Shown piece after piece: positions 34,121-42,791 of a DNA stretch of 64,000 nt. The notes below the pieces were generated by a model. That model saw nothing but the letters and a program-made list of their open reading frames with translations. It ran no database searches and was not told the origin of the DNA. The translations under genes were made by a program, and so were the position numbers. This stretch comes from Streptomyces sp. NRRL F-4489. Lineage in GTDB: Bacteria > Actinomycetota > Actinomycetes > Streptomycetales > Streptomycetaceae. Each line of letters begins with the position of its first letter. Within the stretch, counting starts at the first letter, position 1. The stretch is from NCBI RefSeq assembly GCF_001509485.1, contig NZ_LLZI01000254.1:1-64000 (forward strand). The letters run 5' to 3'.

Positions 34121-35602
34121 GTGACCATGACTGCAGGGACCGCCGGCGCGGCGAACACGCAGCGCATCCGCGAGTTCAAGATGCCCGATGTGGGCGAGGG
34201 CCTCACCGAGGCAGAGATCCTCAAGTGGTACGTCCGGCCCGGTGACACCGTCACCGACGGCCAGGTCGTCTGCGAGGTCGAGACCGCCAAGGCCGCCGTC
34301 GAACTCCCCATCCCCTACGACGGGGTGGTGCACACGCTGAACTTCGACGAGGGCACCACCGTCGACGTCGGCACGGTCATCATCTCGGTCGACACCGACC
34401 CGGGTGCCGGACCCGTCCAGGAGGGGGCCGCCGCGGCGGCGCCCGCCGGACCGGCCGAGGAGGACGCCGAGCCGCAGGGCCGGCAGGCGGTGCTGGTCGG
34501 CTACGGCGCCGCGCCGTCCTCGACCAAGCGCCGGGCGCGCAAGCCGCAGCCGGCGGTGGCCGCGGGCCTCCAGGCGGAGCTGAACGGGCGGACCGCGCCG
34601 GCCCCGGCGGCCGCTCCGGTGGCGCCCGCCGTGCCCGCCGTCTCCGTACCCGCCCCGGCCGCGCCCACCGCGCCGACCCCGCCGGCCGCCGGACGGCCGC
34701 TGGCCAAGCCCCCGGTCCGCAAGCTCGCCAAGGACCTGGGCATCGACCTGGCGACGGTCGCCCCGACCGGGCCGGACGGCACCATCACCCGCGACGACGT
34801 GTACGCGGCCGCTGCGCCGGCCGAGGCCGTGCCGGCCACCGCTCCCGCCGGAGCGCCCGCTCCGGCCGGAACCGCCGCACCCGCGGGCGGCTTCGACGCG
34901 TCCCGCGAGCGGCGGGTGCCGGTCAAGGGCGTCCGCAAGGCCACCGCTCAGGCGATGGTCGCCAGCGCCTTCACCGCGCCGCACGTCACGGAGTTCCTCA
35001 CCGTCGACGTGACCCGCACCATGAAGCTCGTCCAGGAGCTGAAGCAGGACCCGGACCTGGCCGGGCTGCGGGTCAACCCGCTGCTGCTGGTCGCCAAGGC
35101 GTTCCTGGTCGCCCTCAAGCGCCACCCGGAGGCCAACGCCGCCTGGGACGAGGCCGCTCAGGAGATCGTCTACAAGGACTACATCAACCTCGGCATCGCG
35201 GCGGCCACTCCGCGCGGCCTGATCGTCCCGAACATCAAGGACGCCGGGGTCAAGACGCTGCCGCAGCTCGCCGCGGAGCTGGGCGAGCTGGTGGCCACCG
35301 CGCGCGAGGGCAAGACCTCTCCGGCGGCGATGTCCGGCGGCACGGTCACCATCACCAACGTCGGCGTCTTCGGGGTCGACACCGGCACGCCGATCCTCAA
35401 CCCGGGGGAGTCGGCGATCCTCGCCTTCGGCGGGATCAAGCTCCAGCCGTGGGTCCACAAGGGCAAGGTCAAGCCGCGCCAGGTCACCACCCTCGCGCTC
35501 TCCTTCGACCACCGCCTGATCGACGGTGAGCTGGGGTCCAAGCTGCTCGCGGACATCGGGGCGATCCTGGAGCGGCCCAAGCGGCTGATCACCTGGGGCT
35601 GA
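34121..35602 (+). CDS. bkdC: Dihydrolipoamide acyltransferase E2 (second copy)
   Basis: A 493-residue E2. Lipoyl lysine lies in CEVETAKAAVELP (near residue 57). An Ala/Pro-rich linker, an E3-binding domain (PPVRKLAKDLGIDLATVAPTG near 203) and the acyltransferase domain follow, with active-site FDHRLIDGE near residue 467. GAGGAG lies four bases before GTG 34121; ATG 34127 is the alternative. A parS-containing inverted repeat follows the gene. Confidence 0.94.
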   Translation: MTMTAGTAGAANTQRIREFKMPDVGEGLTEAEILKWYVRPGDTVTDGQVVCEVETAKAAVELPIPYDGVVHTLNFDEGTTVDVGTVIISVDTDPGAGPVQEGAAAAAPAGPAEEDAEPQGRQAVLVGYGAAPSSTKRRARKPQPAVAAGLQAELNGRTAPAPAAAPVAPAVPAVSVPAPAAPTAPTPPAAGRPLAKPPVRKLAKDLGIDLATVAPTGPDGTITRDDVYAAAAPAEAVPATAPAGAPAPAGTAAPAGGFDASRERRVPVKGVRKATAQAMVASAFTAPHVTEFLTVDVTRTMKLVQELKQDPDLAGLRVNPLLLVAKAFLVALKRHPEANAAWDEAAQEIVYKDYINLGIAAATPRGLIVPNIKDAGVKTLPQLAAELGELVATAREGKTSPAAMSGGTVTITNVGVFGVDTGTPILNPGESAILAFGGIKLQPWVHKGKVKPRQVTTLALSFDHRLIDGELGSKLLADIGAILERPKRLITWG

Positions 35603-35644
35603 GCCGCCCGGGCCGGCCGATGAGGCCGGCCCGCGACGGCAGCG

Positions 35645-35697
35645 GGGGCGATGTTTCACGTGAAACGGTCGGTGCGTTTCACGTGAAACATCGCCCC
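35645..35697. terminator. Inverted repeat made of two parS sites, probable convergent terminator
   Basis: Two perfect parS sites (35653-35666 and 35676-35689) sit in arms extended by GGGGCGAT and ATCGCCCC. The result is 22-base perfect arms around a 9-base loop, between convergent bkdC and a small membrane protein gene. As RNA this would fold as a terminator-like hairpin; as DNA it offers two ParB sites. Confidence 0.85.
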
Positions 35698-35707
35698 TCG
35701 CCGTTGC

Positions 35708-35884
35708 TCAGCCCCGGATGAGATCGACCACGCGGCTCAGATGCGCCACCGGGCCGGTCGGCGCGGACGGATCGGGCTGCCCGGCGCCGCGGATGACGGC
35801 GGCGCCCGCCCAGACGGTCGCGGCGATCAGGGCCAGTACGACGGCGTGGCGGGTGCGGCGGCCGGTGTTCGTCCTGGTCTGCAT
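35708..35884 (-). CDS. Small single-span membrane protein
   Basis: A 58-residue protein starting MQTRTNTGRRTRHAVVLA, with a basic N-terminus and one hydrophobic helix (AVVLALIAATVWAGAAVI, residues about 14-31), then a short external tail. No family is recognised. ATG 35884 has GGGGAG six bases upstream, which supports it being a real gene. Its role is unknown. Confidence 0.6.
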   Translation of the reverse strand: MQTRTNTGRRTRHAVVLALIAATVWAGAAVIRGAGQPDPSAPTGPVAHLSRVVDLIRG

Positions 35885-36075
35885 GGTCAACTCCCCTAGT
35901 CCTGCTGGCGCTCACGGCTCCCTGGCTCCATTCACCCATGGAATTCCGGGCGTTCCCTACGCGTCAGGTACGGACTCGGGTCCACCTTGAGTCGGACCGC
36001 GACTCCCTCTCGGGTCCCCCTTTCGTCAGAGGGGCACCACCCGGCAAAGGGTTTGCCGCCGCCGTCCCGGCTGCT

Positions 36076-36081
36076 TACGGT
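36076..36081 (+). promoter_or_regulatory. -10 hexamer of a probable leaderless promoter (GNAT-Nudix gene)
   Basis: TACGGT ends seven bases before ATG 36089. Confidence 0.45.
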
Positions 36082-36088
36082 CGGCGGA

Positions 36089-36946
36089 ATGAGCAGCGAA
36101 ACGATCATCCGGCGGTACCACGAAGCCGACCGGGACGCGGTGTGCGACCTGTGGTCCAGGGCGTCGAAGCAGGCCCATCCCTTCATCGAGGGTGAGGGCG
36201 AGGGAGAGCGGGCCCGGGTCCTCCGCGAGGTCTACCTCGTCCAGGCGGAGAACTGGGTCGCCGAATGCGAGGGGGCCGTCGTCGGGCTGCTGGGGATGCT
36301 GGACGGGCGGGAACCCGACGGCGGGGTCGAGATCGGCGGGCTGTTCGTGGCGCCGGAGGCGCAGGGCGCGGGCATCGGCCGGCAACTGGTGGAGCACGCG
36401 GCCGCGCGGTACGGCGCGCTGCGGCTGGAGGTCTTCGAGGAGAACGACCGCGCCCGCCGCTTCTACGCCCGTCTCGGCTTCACCGGATCCGGGCGGCGGA
36501 TCGACGAGCAGACCGGCCGGCCGCTGCTCGCCGTGGAGCGGGAGGCGCCGCTGCGGTCGGTGGCCTGGCTGCATGTGCGCGACGGGCGGCTGCTGAGCGT
36601 GCGGACGCGGGGCAACGACACCTTCTACCTCCCGGGCGGCAAGTACGAGGCGGGGGAGACCGCGCGGGAGGCGCTGTCCCGTGAGCTGTCCGAGGAGCTG
36701 GGGCTGCGGATCCCTGCCGGGGACTTCACCGAGGCGTTCGTCGTCCACGACGTGGCGCACGGCAAGAACGGCCGGCGGCTGCACATGACGTGCTTCACCG
36801 GCGGCCCCCAGGACATCGACCCCGTTCCCGGCCGGGAGATCGCCGAGTACGCCTGGTTCGACCGCGAGGAATGCCGTACGCGCTGCGCGCCCGCCCACCG
36901 CCAGGTGGCCGACCGGCTGGTCGCCCAGGGCCGGATGCGCGGCTGA
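36089..36946 (+). CDS. GNAT acetyltransferase fused to a Nudix hydrolase
   Basis: A 285-residue fusion. Residues about 1-150 are a GNAT fold: the acetyl-CoA loop is LFVAPEAQGAGIGRQLVEHA and the end strand is NDRARRFYARLGFTGSGR. Residues about 155-285 are a Nudix domain with the box starting GGKYEAGETAREALSRELSE and ending EELGL near residue 195. The Nudix half would hydrolyse a nucleoside-diphosphate-linked compound and the GNAT half acetylate an amine. The combination suggests two steps on related substrates or damage repair, but no substrate is known. Confidence 0.88.
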   Translation: MSSETIIRRYHEADRDAVCDLWSRASKQAHPFIEGEGEGERARVLREVYLVQAENWVAECEGAVVGLLGMLDGREPDGGVEIGGLFVAPEAQGAGIGRQLVEHAAARYGALRLEVFEENDRARRFYARLGFTGSGRRIDEQTGRPLLAVEREAPLRSVAWLHVRDGRLLSVRTRGNDTFYLPGGKYEAGETAREALSRELSEELGLRIPAGDFTEAFVVHDVAHGKNGRRLHMTCFTGGPQDIDPVPGREIAEYAWFDREECRTRCAPAHRQVADRLVAQGRMRG

Positions 36947-37054
36947 CCACGGGCCGGCCGTGCCCCGCCGGGGCCTCGGTCGGCCCCCAAAACGTCTCTA
37001 CCAGGACAAACGCACCTGTTGATCGTCCGCATCCCGGAATGACGTGTCGGTCGC

Positions 37055-37067
37055 ATACCTGTTGTAT
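37055..37067. promoter_or_regulatory. GntR-type operator ATAC-N5-GTAT at the GntR gene promoter
   Basis: ATAC (37055-37058) and GTAT (37064-37067) form an inverted repeat just upstream of the presumed -10 box. The position fits autorepression by the GntR regulator encoded directly downstream. Confidence 0.45.
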
Positions 37068-37068
37068 C

Positions 37069-37074
37069 TATCCT
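37069..37074 (+). promoter_or_regulatory. -10 hexamer of a probable leaderless promoter (GntR gene)
   Basis: TATCCT ends six bases before ATG 37081, and no ribosome site is present. Confidence 0.5.
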
Positions 37075-37080
37075 GTGCGC

Positions 37081-37773
37081 ATGCCATCAGCGTCCCTGCC
37101 CGCCGTCCCCACAAGGGAGACCGGTACCGTCCCCGCCAAACAGCCGCCCGCCGCCGAGCGGGTCTACACCCACATCAAGGACGCCGTCCTCCAGCGTCGC
37201 TACGAGGGCGGCATGCTGCTCACCGAAGGCGAGCTCGCCGACGCCGTGGGCGTCTCCCGCACCCCGGTGCGCGAGGCGCTGCTGCGGCTGGAGGTCGAAG
37301 GGCTGATCAAGCTCTACCCCAAGAAGGGCGCCCTGGTCCTGCCGGTATCCGCGCAGGAGATCGCGGATGTCGTCGAGACCCGGCTGCTGGTCGAGAAGCA
37401 CGCGGCGGCCAAGGCCGTCCCCGCGCCGGAGGCGCTGATCGGCGAGCTGAGCCGCCTGGTGGAGACCATGCGGGAGCAGGCCGAGGCGGGCGATCTGGCC
37501 GCCGTGTCGGTCACCGACCGCGCGTTCCACGCCGCCATCGTGCGCAGCGCCGGCAACCAGATCCTGGACCGGCTCTACGAGCAGCTGCGCGACCGCCAGC
37601 TGCGGATGGGCGTCGCGGTCATGCACGCCCACCCCGACCGGATCGCCAAGAACATCGCCGAGCACACCGAGATCCTGGAGGCGCTCCGGGCCGGTGACGC
37701 CGAGGCGGCCACCGAGGCCGTGCACCGCCACGTCAGCTGGGTCCGCCACCTGGCACAGGGGGATGAGCGATGA
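37081..37773 (+). CDS. GntR-family (FadR-type) transcriptional regulator
   Basis: A 230-residue FadR-subfamily regulator. The winged helix-turn-helix spans residues about 25-85: AERVYTHIKDAVLQRRYEGG, LADAVGVSRTPVREALLRLE, GLIKLYPKKGALV. The all-helical C-terminal FCD domain has probable metal-binding histidines (DRAFHAAIVR, EHTEILEAL, VHRHVSWVRH). It overlaps an MFS transporter gene (ATGA), so it probably senses that transporter's substrate. Confidence 0.92.
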   Translation: MPSASLPAVPTRETGTVPAKQPPAAERVYTHIKDAVLQRRYEGGMLLTEGELADAVGVSRTPVREALLRLEVEGLIKLYPKKGALVLPVSAQEIADVVETRLLVEKHAAAKAVPAPEALIGELSRLVETMREQAEAGDLAAVSVTDRAFHAAIVRSAGNQILDRLYEQLRDRQLRMGVAVMHAHPDRIAKNIAEHTEILEALRAGDAEAATEAVHRHVSWVRHLAQGDER

Positions 37774-39119
37774 GCGGCAGTGCCGAGCGCGCCGCCGGGA
37801 GCGGCGGCATAGGCGGGGGCGGCGCCCGGCTGCTGCCCTCGGATCCGCCCGGTGGCCGCAAGGCCATGGCGGTCTGGGGCATCGGCGTCGCCGTCTACTT
37901 CGTCGCGATCACCTACCGCACCAGTCTCGGCGTGGCCGGCCTGGACGCCGCGCACCGCTTCCACATCAACGCCTCCGCGCTGTCCACCTTCTCGATCCTG
38001 CAGCTGCTGGTCTACGCGGGGATGCAGATACCCGTCGGCCTGCTGGTCGACCGGCTGGGCGCAAAGAAGGTCCTGACCCTCGGCGTGGTCCTCTACACCG
38101 CCGGCCAGTTCGGCTTCGCGTTCTCCGAGTCGTACGCCATGGCGCTCGGCTCACGCGCGCTGCTCGGCTGCGGTGACGCCATGACCTTCATCAGCGTGCT
38201 GCGGCTGGGCGCCCGCTGGTTCCCTGCCCGCCGCGGGCCGATGATCGCGCAGATCGCCGCCCTGGTCGGGATGGCCGGCAACCTGATCTCCACGCTGGTC
38301 CTCGCCCGGCTGCTGCACACCTTCGGCTGGACGACGACCTTCGCCGGCAGCGCCCTGGGCGGTATCGCTGTCCTGGTCCTGCTGCTGCTCTTCCTCAAGG
38401 ACCACCCCGAGGGCTTCGCCCCGCCGCCCGCGCCGCGCGAGCACAGCGGCGCCGGCTTCGTCCGCCGACAGATCGCCGACGCCTGGCGCGAGCCCGGGAC
38501 GCGGCTGGGCATGTGGGTGCACTTCACCACGCAGTTCCCGGCGATGGTCTTCCTGCTGCTGTGGGGGCTGCCGTTCCTCGTCGAGGCGCAGGGACTCTCC
38601 CGGGGTACGGCCGGTGAGCTGCTGACCCTCGTGGTCCTCTCCAACATGGCCGTGGGCCTGGTCTACGGGCAGGTCATCGCCCGCCACCACGCGGCCCGCA
38701 TGCCGCTGGCGCTGGGCACCGTCGTGGCGACCGCCCTGCTGTGGGCGCTCACCCTGTGCTGGCCGGCCGCGCACGCGCCGATGGGGCTGCTGATCGCGCT
38801 CTGCCTGGTGCTGGGCGCCTGCGGCCCCGCGTCGATGATCGGCTTCGACTTCGCCCGGCCGGCCAACCCGCCGGAGCGCCAGGGCACCGCCTCCGGCATC
38901 GTCAACATGGGCGGCTTCACCGCCTCGATGACCACCCTGCTCGCCGTCGGCGTCCTGCTCGACGCGACCGGCGACAACTACCGGATCGCCTTCGCCTCGG
39001 TCTTCGTGCTGGAGGTGCTCGGCGTCTCGCAGATCCTGCGGTTGCGCCGGCGCGCGGCGCGGCGTGAGCGTGAGCGGCTGATCGTCAGCAGGGTCGAGGC
39101 GGTTCACGTCCCGGCCTGA
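37770..39119 (+). CDS. MFS transporter
   Basis: A 449-residue major facilitator with about 12 predicted helices. Helix examples are MAVWGIGVAVYFVAITYRTS, FSILQLLVYAGMQIPVGLL and FVLLLLF-type segments. The loop-2 motif GLLVDRLGAKKVLTLGV marks an MFS family member. A basic C-terminal tail (RLRRRAARRERERL) ends it. It is co-translated with a GntR regulator. The substrate is unknown. Confidence 0.88.
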   Translation: MSGSAERAAGSGGIGGGGARLLPSDPPGGRKAMAVWGIGVAVYFVAITYRTSLGVAGLDAAHRFHINASALSTFSILQLLVYAGMQIPVGLLVDRLGAKKVLTLGVVLYTAGQFGFAFSESYAMALGSRALLGCGDAMTFISVLRLGARWFPARRGPMIAQIAALVGMAGNLISTLVLARLLHTFGWTTTFAGSALGGIAVLVLLLLFLKDHPEGFAPPPAPREHSGAGFVRRQIADAWREPGTRLGMWVHFTTQFPAMVFLLLWGLPFLVEAQGLSRGTAGELLTLVVLSNMAVGLVYGQVIARHHAARMPLALGTVVATALLWALTLCWPAAHAPMGLLIALCLVLGACGPASMIGFDFARPANPPERQGTASGIVNMGGFTASMTTLLAVGVLLDATGDNYRIAFASVFVLEVLGVSQILRLRRRAARRERERLIVSRVEAVHVPA

Positions 39120-39147
39120 CGCGCCGAAGAGGGCGGGCCGAGCGATG

Positions 39148-39237
39148 GTTTCACGTGAAACAGGGGGCGATGTTTCACGTGAAACCACGGCACATGTTTC
39201 ACGTGAAACCAAGGATCGATCCCGTTTCACGTGAAAC
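39148..39237. repeat. parS cluster of four sites
   Basis: Perfect GTTTCACGTGAAAC copies begin at 39148, 39172, 39196 and 39224, at 24-28-base intervals. They fill the gap between the convergent MFS and maleylpyruvate isomerase-type genes. Confidence 0.96.
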
Positions 39238-39277
39238 AGGGAACTCCTCGGCTCACCGTCCGGCCCGGCGGCTGCCG

Positions 39278-40102
39278 TTACGGCGTCACCGCGAGGTTGT
39301 CGAGGATCGCCTGGGCCAGCTCCTGGTCACCGTCGATCTTGATCTGCTCGGCAAGGGCCGCCGGGCGGATCCGGCCGCAGGCCAGCCGGTGGAAGGCGTC
39401 CCAGTCCATCGCGAGCGTCACCGTCGGGCCCAGGGACACGCTGCCGTCGATGGTGGCCTTCCCCTCGGCGTCGATCCGGACCGTGCGCATGAACTCCACC
39501 GGGCCGCTGATGTCGAAGACCACCGTCGAACGGGCCGGTGCCTTCGCCCTGTTGGCGACGACGCCGGGCAGCAGCCGCACCAGCAGATCGCGGGTCACCA
39601 GCGCGCCGGGCGAGTCGAGGTTGCCGGGCTTGCCGAGCGCCCGGCGCAGGTCCTGCTCATGCACCCAGACGTCGAACGCCCGCAGGTCCAGGACGAATTC
39701 GAGGGTGCGGTCCTCATCGAGCGGGCTGCGGATGATGGTGTCCGGCTGCCGGGTTTCGTTCCGCAGCTGCCGGGAGCGGCGGATGATGGTGTATTCGAGC
39801 TCGCTGAGCATCTCCGGCGCGGTGTGGTGCCGGCGGACGTCGACCTGGACCTCCATCCGCCGGGCCGACTCGCTGCGTACGTGGTAGAGGTCGCGCGGCA
39901 GCGTGTGGATCGGCCGAGGGTCGCCCAGCATCTCGCATTCCAGACCGATGACATGGGAGACGATGTCGCGCACGGACCATCCTGGCAGGTCCGTCGCCCT
40001 GTTCCACTCGCCCTCGACGAGCGGCGTCACCAGCTCGGTTATCGCTTCTATGGAATGCGTCCAGGCGTCGATGGAGGACTGAAGGCTGGGATGGACGGTC
40101 AC
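39278..40102 (-). CDS. Maleylpyruvate isomerase/mycothiol-dependent family protein
   Basis: A 274-residue protein of the DinB-like MDMPI fold. The N-terminal helix bundle carries likely metal ligands: H in IVSHVIGLECEM (near residue 50) and LRAFDVWVHEQDLRRALG (near 140). A C-terminal sterol carrier-like domain follows. Family members use mycothiol as cofactor, which fits an actinobacterium. The reaction is unknown. GTG 40102 has GAGGGG six bases upstream. Confidence 0.85.
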   Translation of the reverse strand: MTVHPSLQSSIDAWTHSIEAITELVTPLVEGEWNRATDLPGWSVRDIVSHVIGLECEMLGDPRPIHTLPRDLYHVRSESARRMEVQVDVRRHHTAPEMLSELEYTIIRRSRQLRNETRQPDTIIRSPLDEDRTLEFVLDLRAFDVWVHEQDLRRALGKPGNLDSPGALVTRDLLVRLLPGVVANRAKAPARSTVVFDISGPVEFMRTVRIDAEGKATIDGSVSLGPTVTLAMDWDAFHRLACGRIRPAALAEQIKIDGDQELAQAILDNLAVTP

Positions 40103-40342
40103 GGGACCCCTCGAACGGTTCGTACGCGGGCTGCTGTCTGTGCAGTTAAGTTACGCTGCGCACGGGCACCCCGGCAGTGCTTTCGGGTGACCATCGTAGG
40201 CGGATGTTCGACGGCCGAGCCGTTCGAAAGCGCTGCCGGTGGTAGTGTGCGCGATTCGCCGCCACCGATTGGTGCGGAGCCGGTGAAACCGGTCAAATTC
40301 CGCTGTCCGCAAGGCGTTTGGCGGCCCTCTCCGGAGCCTGCC

Positions 40343-40873
40343 TCAGTCGCCCTCGCGCTCCCGCTCCGCCATCCGGATCACCGAGACCGCCACGGCGATC
40401 AGCAGCGCCGGGTCCGCGTCGTCCCGGATGACATTGACGCCGTAGGTGTCGCGGACGGTCAGCCAGCGCCGCGAGATCTCGGCGAGCAGTTCGCCGTCGT
40501 ACTCGACCGCGAACTCGCGGTCCAGGATCTTGCCGCTCACGTCCAGCTCGGTGCCGTCGACCAGCTCGACGCGGTAGTGGTGGCGCAGCAGCGACAGCCG
40601 CTTGCGCCGGATGACGGCCAGCGGCGCATCGTCCCGCTCGATGGTCATCGCGTCGCGCAGGCTGAACATCTTCTTGCGGATGGTGATCAGCACCCGCCGC
40701 TCGGTGTCCTTGAGCTCGAAGGTCTCCCGCAGGCGCAGCGCCTTCCCGTCCACGAGGAACGCGTGCCGCCCGTGCTCGTCGTCCACCCAGTAGTCCTCGC
40801 CGATGCCGAAGATCCGGTCGTGCACGACGTACTTGCGGGAGCGGGGAGGGGCGTCCCCGTGGGTTTGCAGCAT
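40343..40873 (-). CDS. LURP-one-related (Tubby-like fold) protein
   Basis: A 176-residue LOR-family protein. It has YVVHDRIFGIGEDYWVDDEHG, then AFLVDGKALRLRETFELKD and MFSLRDAMTIERD, the repeating strand pattern of the Tubby-like barrel. The molecular role is not known. ATG 40873 is the start that excludes an antisense extension. It diverges from a thioredoxin-NHL gene across only 64 bases. Confidence 0.85.
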   Translation of the reverse strand: MLQTHGDAPPRSRKYVVHDRIFGIGEDYWVDDEHGRHAFLVDGKALRLRETFELKDTERRVLITIRKKMFSLRDAMTIERDDAPLAVIRRKRLSLLRHHYRVELVDGTELDVSGKILDREFAVEYDGELLAEISRRWLTVRDTYGVNVIRDDADPALLIAVAVSVIRMAEREREGD

Positions 40874-40925
40874 GGGTGACGTGTTCCCCGTGACCCCTGT
40901 GGAATGCGTGCGCACCGGAGTGACG

Positions 40926-40931
40926 TTGAAT
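40926..40931 (+). promoter_or_regulatory. Possible -10 at leaderless distance (thioredoxin-NHL gene)
   Basis: TTGAAT ends six bases before ATG 40938. The fit to TANNNT is imperfect. Confidence 0.3.
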
Positions 40932-40937
40932 GTCCAC

Positions 40938-42740
40938 ATGGCTTCACGTGCGCGCGTCCGGGCCCCCGAGCTGATCGGCAAGGGCGGCTGGCTCAACACC
41001 GGCGGAACTGACCTCACCCTCTCCGACCTGCGAGGACGCATTGTCATCCTCGATTTCTGGACGTTCTGCTGTGTGAACTGCCTGCACGTCCTGGACGAGC
41101 TGCGGGAGCTGGAGGAGCGCCACCGCGACACCGTCGTGATCATCGGTGTGCACTCCCCGAAGTTCGTCCACGAGGCCGATCACCAGGCGGTCGTGGACGC
41201 CGTCGAGCGGTACGGCGTCGAGCACCCGGTCCTCGACGACCCCGAGCTGGCGACCTGGAAGCAGTACGCGGTCCGCGCCTGGCCGACCCTGGTGGTGATC
41301 GACCCCGAGGGGTATGTCGTCGCCCAGCACGCGGGCGAGGGCCATGCGCACGCCCTCGGCACGCTCGTCGAGGAGCTGATCACCGAGCACACCGCGAAGG
41401 GCACCCTGCGCCGCGGCGACGGCCCGTACGTCCCGCCGGAGCCGGTCGCCACCGACCTGCGCTTCCCCGGCAAGGCGGTGCGGCTGCCCGGCGGCACCTT
41501 CCTGGTCTCCGACACCACCCGGCACCAGCTGGTGGAGCTGGCCGACGACGGCGAGCGCGTGCTCCGCCGCATCGGGACCGGCGAGCGCGGCCTGGGCCCC
41601 GACACGTTCAACGAACCGCAGGGCCTGGCGCTGCTGCCGGACGGCCGGGTCGCCGTCGCGGACACCGTCAACCACGCCATCCGCGTCGTCGACCCGGCGA
41701 CCGGCGCCCTGGAAACCGTGGCCGGCACCGGCAAGCAGTGGTGGCAGGGCTCGCCGACCGCCGGCCCGGCGCGCGAGGTCGACCTCTCGTCCCCGTGGGA
41801 TCTCGCCTGGTGGCAGGACCGGCTGTGGATCGCGATGGCCGGTGTGCACCAGATCTGGACCTACGACCCGGCCGACGGCACGGTTGCGGTGGCGGCCGGC
41901 ACCACCAACGAGGGCCTGGTCGACGGCCCCGCCGCCGAGGCGTGGTTCGCCCAGCCCTCCGGGCTCGCGGCGGCCGGCGACCGGCTGTGGATCGCCGACT
42001 CCGAGACCAGCGCGGTCCGCTGGATCGAGCGCGCCGAGGACGGCGGCTATGCGGTCCGTACGGCCGTCGGCACCGGCCTCTTCGACTTCGGGCACCGCGA
42101 CGGCGCCGCTGAGCAGGCCCTGCTCCAGCACCCGCTGGGCGTGACCGCCCTGCCCGATGGCTCGGTCGCCGTCGCCGACACCTACAACCACGCCCTGCGC
42201 CGTTTCGACCCGGCGAGCGGCGAGGTGACCACGCTCGCCACGGACCTGCGGGAGCCGTCCGCGGCGGTGCTCGCCGACGACGACATCGTGGTGGTGGAGT
42301 CCGCCCGGCACCGGCTGACCCGGCTGCGGCTTCCCGAGGAGGCGGTCCGCGTCGAGGCGGTGGCCCACCGCACCCAGCGCGCCGCCACCGATATCGCCCC
42401 CGGCACCCTCCGCCTGGACGTGGTCTTCCAGGCCCCTGCGGGCCAGAAGCTCGACACCCGCTACGGCCCCTCGACCCGGCTGCTGGTCAGCGCCACCCCG
42501 CCGGAACTCCTCGCCGGGGGCGCGGGTGCCGGCACGGATCTGGCGCGGGACCTGGTCCTCGCGGACGGGGTGGCCGAAGGCGTGCTGCACGTCTCGGCGA
42601 TGGCCGCGTCCTGCGACGACGACCCGGACATCGAGTACCCGGCCTGCCATGTCCACCAGCAGGACTGGGGCGTCCCGGTCCGGATCACCGAGGACGGCAC
42701 GGCCCGGCTGGGCCTGGTGCTGGCGGGTCTGGACGCGTAG
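40938..42740 (+). CDS. Thioredoxin-like protein with NHL beta-propeller
   Basis: A 600-residue protein. Residues about 5-150 form a thioredoxin/TlpA-like domain with the active site WTFCCVNCLHVL (CVNC, near residue 45). Residues about 165-480 carry NHL-type repeats that should form a beta-propeller, with units such as FNEPQGLALLPDGRVAVADTVNHAI and HPLGVTALPDGSVAVADTYNHAL (in part). A C-terminal domain follows. No signal peptide is seen, so it is probably cytosolic. Proteins of this architecture are widespread, but the redox partner is unknown. Confidence 0.9.
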   Translation: MASRARVRAPELIGKGGWLNTGGTDLTLSDLRGRIVILDFWTFCCVNCLHVLDELRELEERHRDTVVIIGVHSPKFVHEADHQAVVDAVERYGVEHPVLDDPELATWKQYAVRAWPTLVVIDPEGYVVAQHAGEGHAHALGTLVEELITEHTAKGTLRRGDGPYVPPEPVATDLRFPGKAVRLPGGTFLVSDTTRHQLVELADDGERVLRRIGTGERGLGPDTFNEPQGLALLPDGRVAVADTVNHAIRVVDPATGALETVAGTGKQWWQGSPTAGPAREVDLSSPWDLAWWQDRLWIAMAGVHQIWTYDPADGTVAVAAGTTNEGLVDGPAAEAWFAQPSGLAAAGDRLWIADSETSAVRWIERAEDGGYAVRTAVGTGLFDFGHRDGAAEQALLQHPLGVTALPDGSVAVADTYNHALRRFDPASGEVTTLATDLREPSAAVLADDDIVVVESARHRLTRLRLPEEAVRVEAVAHRTQRAATDIAPGTLRLDVVFQAPAGQKLDTRYGPSTRLLVSATPPELLAGGAGAGTDLARDLVLADGVAEGVLHVSAMAASCDDDPDIEYPACHVHQQDWGVPVRITEDGTARLGLVLAGLDA

Positions 42741-42750
42741 CCGCGCCCAG

Positions 42751-42788
42751 CGGTGCCGGCCCCCGCGCCAGGCGAGGGGCCGGCACCG
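42751..42788. terminator. Strong bidirectional terminator (NHL protein / DUF4232)
   Basis: Perfect 13-base arms CGGTGCCGGCCCC (42751-42763) and GGGGCCGGCACCG (42776-42788) with a 12-base loop lie between convergent genes. Confidence 0.8.
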
Positions 42789-42791
42789 GGG

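Noticed and set aside
33020..35659. 879-codon minus-strand frame over the second bkd operon
   Set aside because: It is antisense to three well-supported genes and arises from codon bias in GC-rich DNA.
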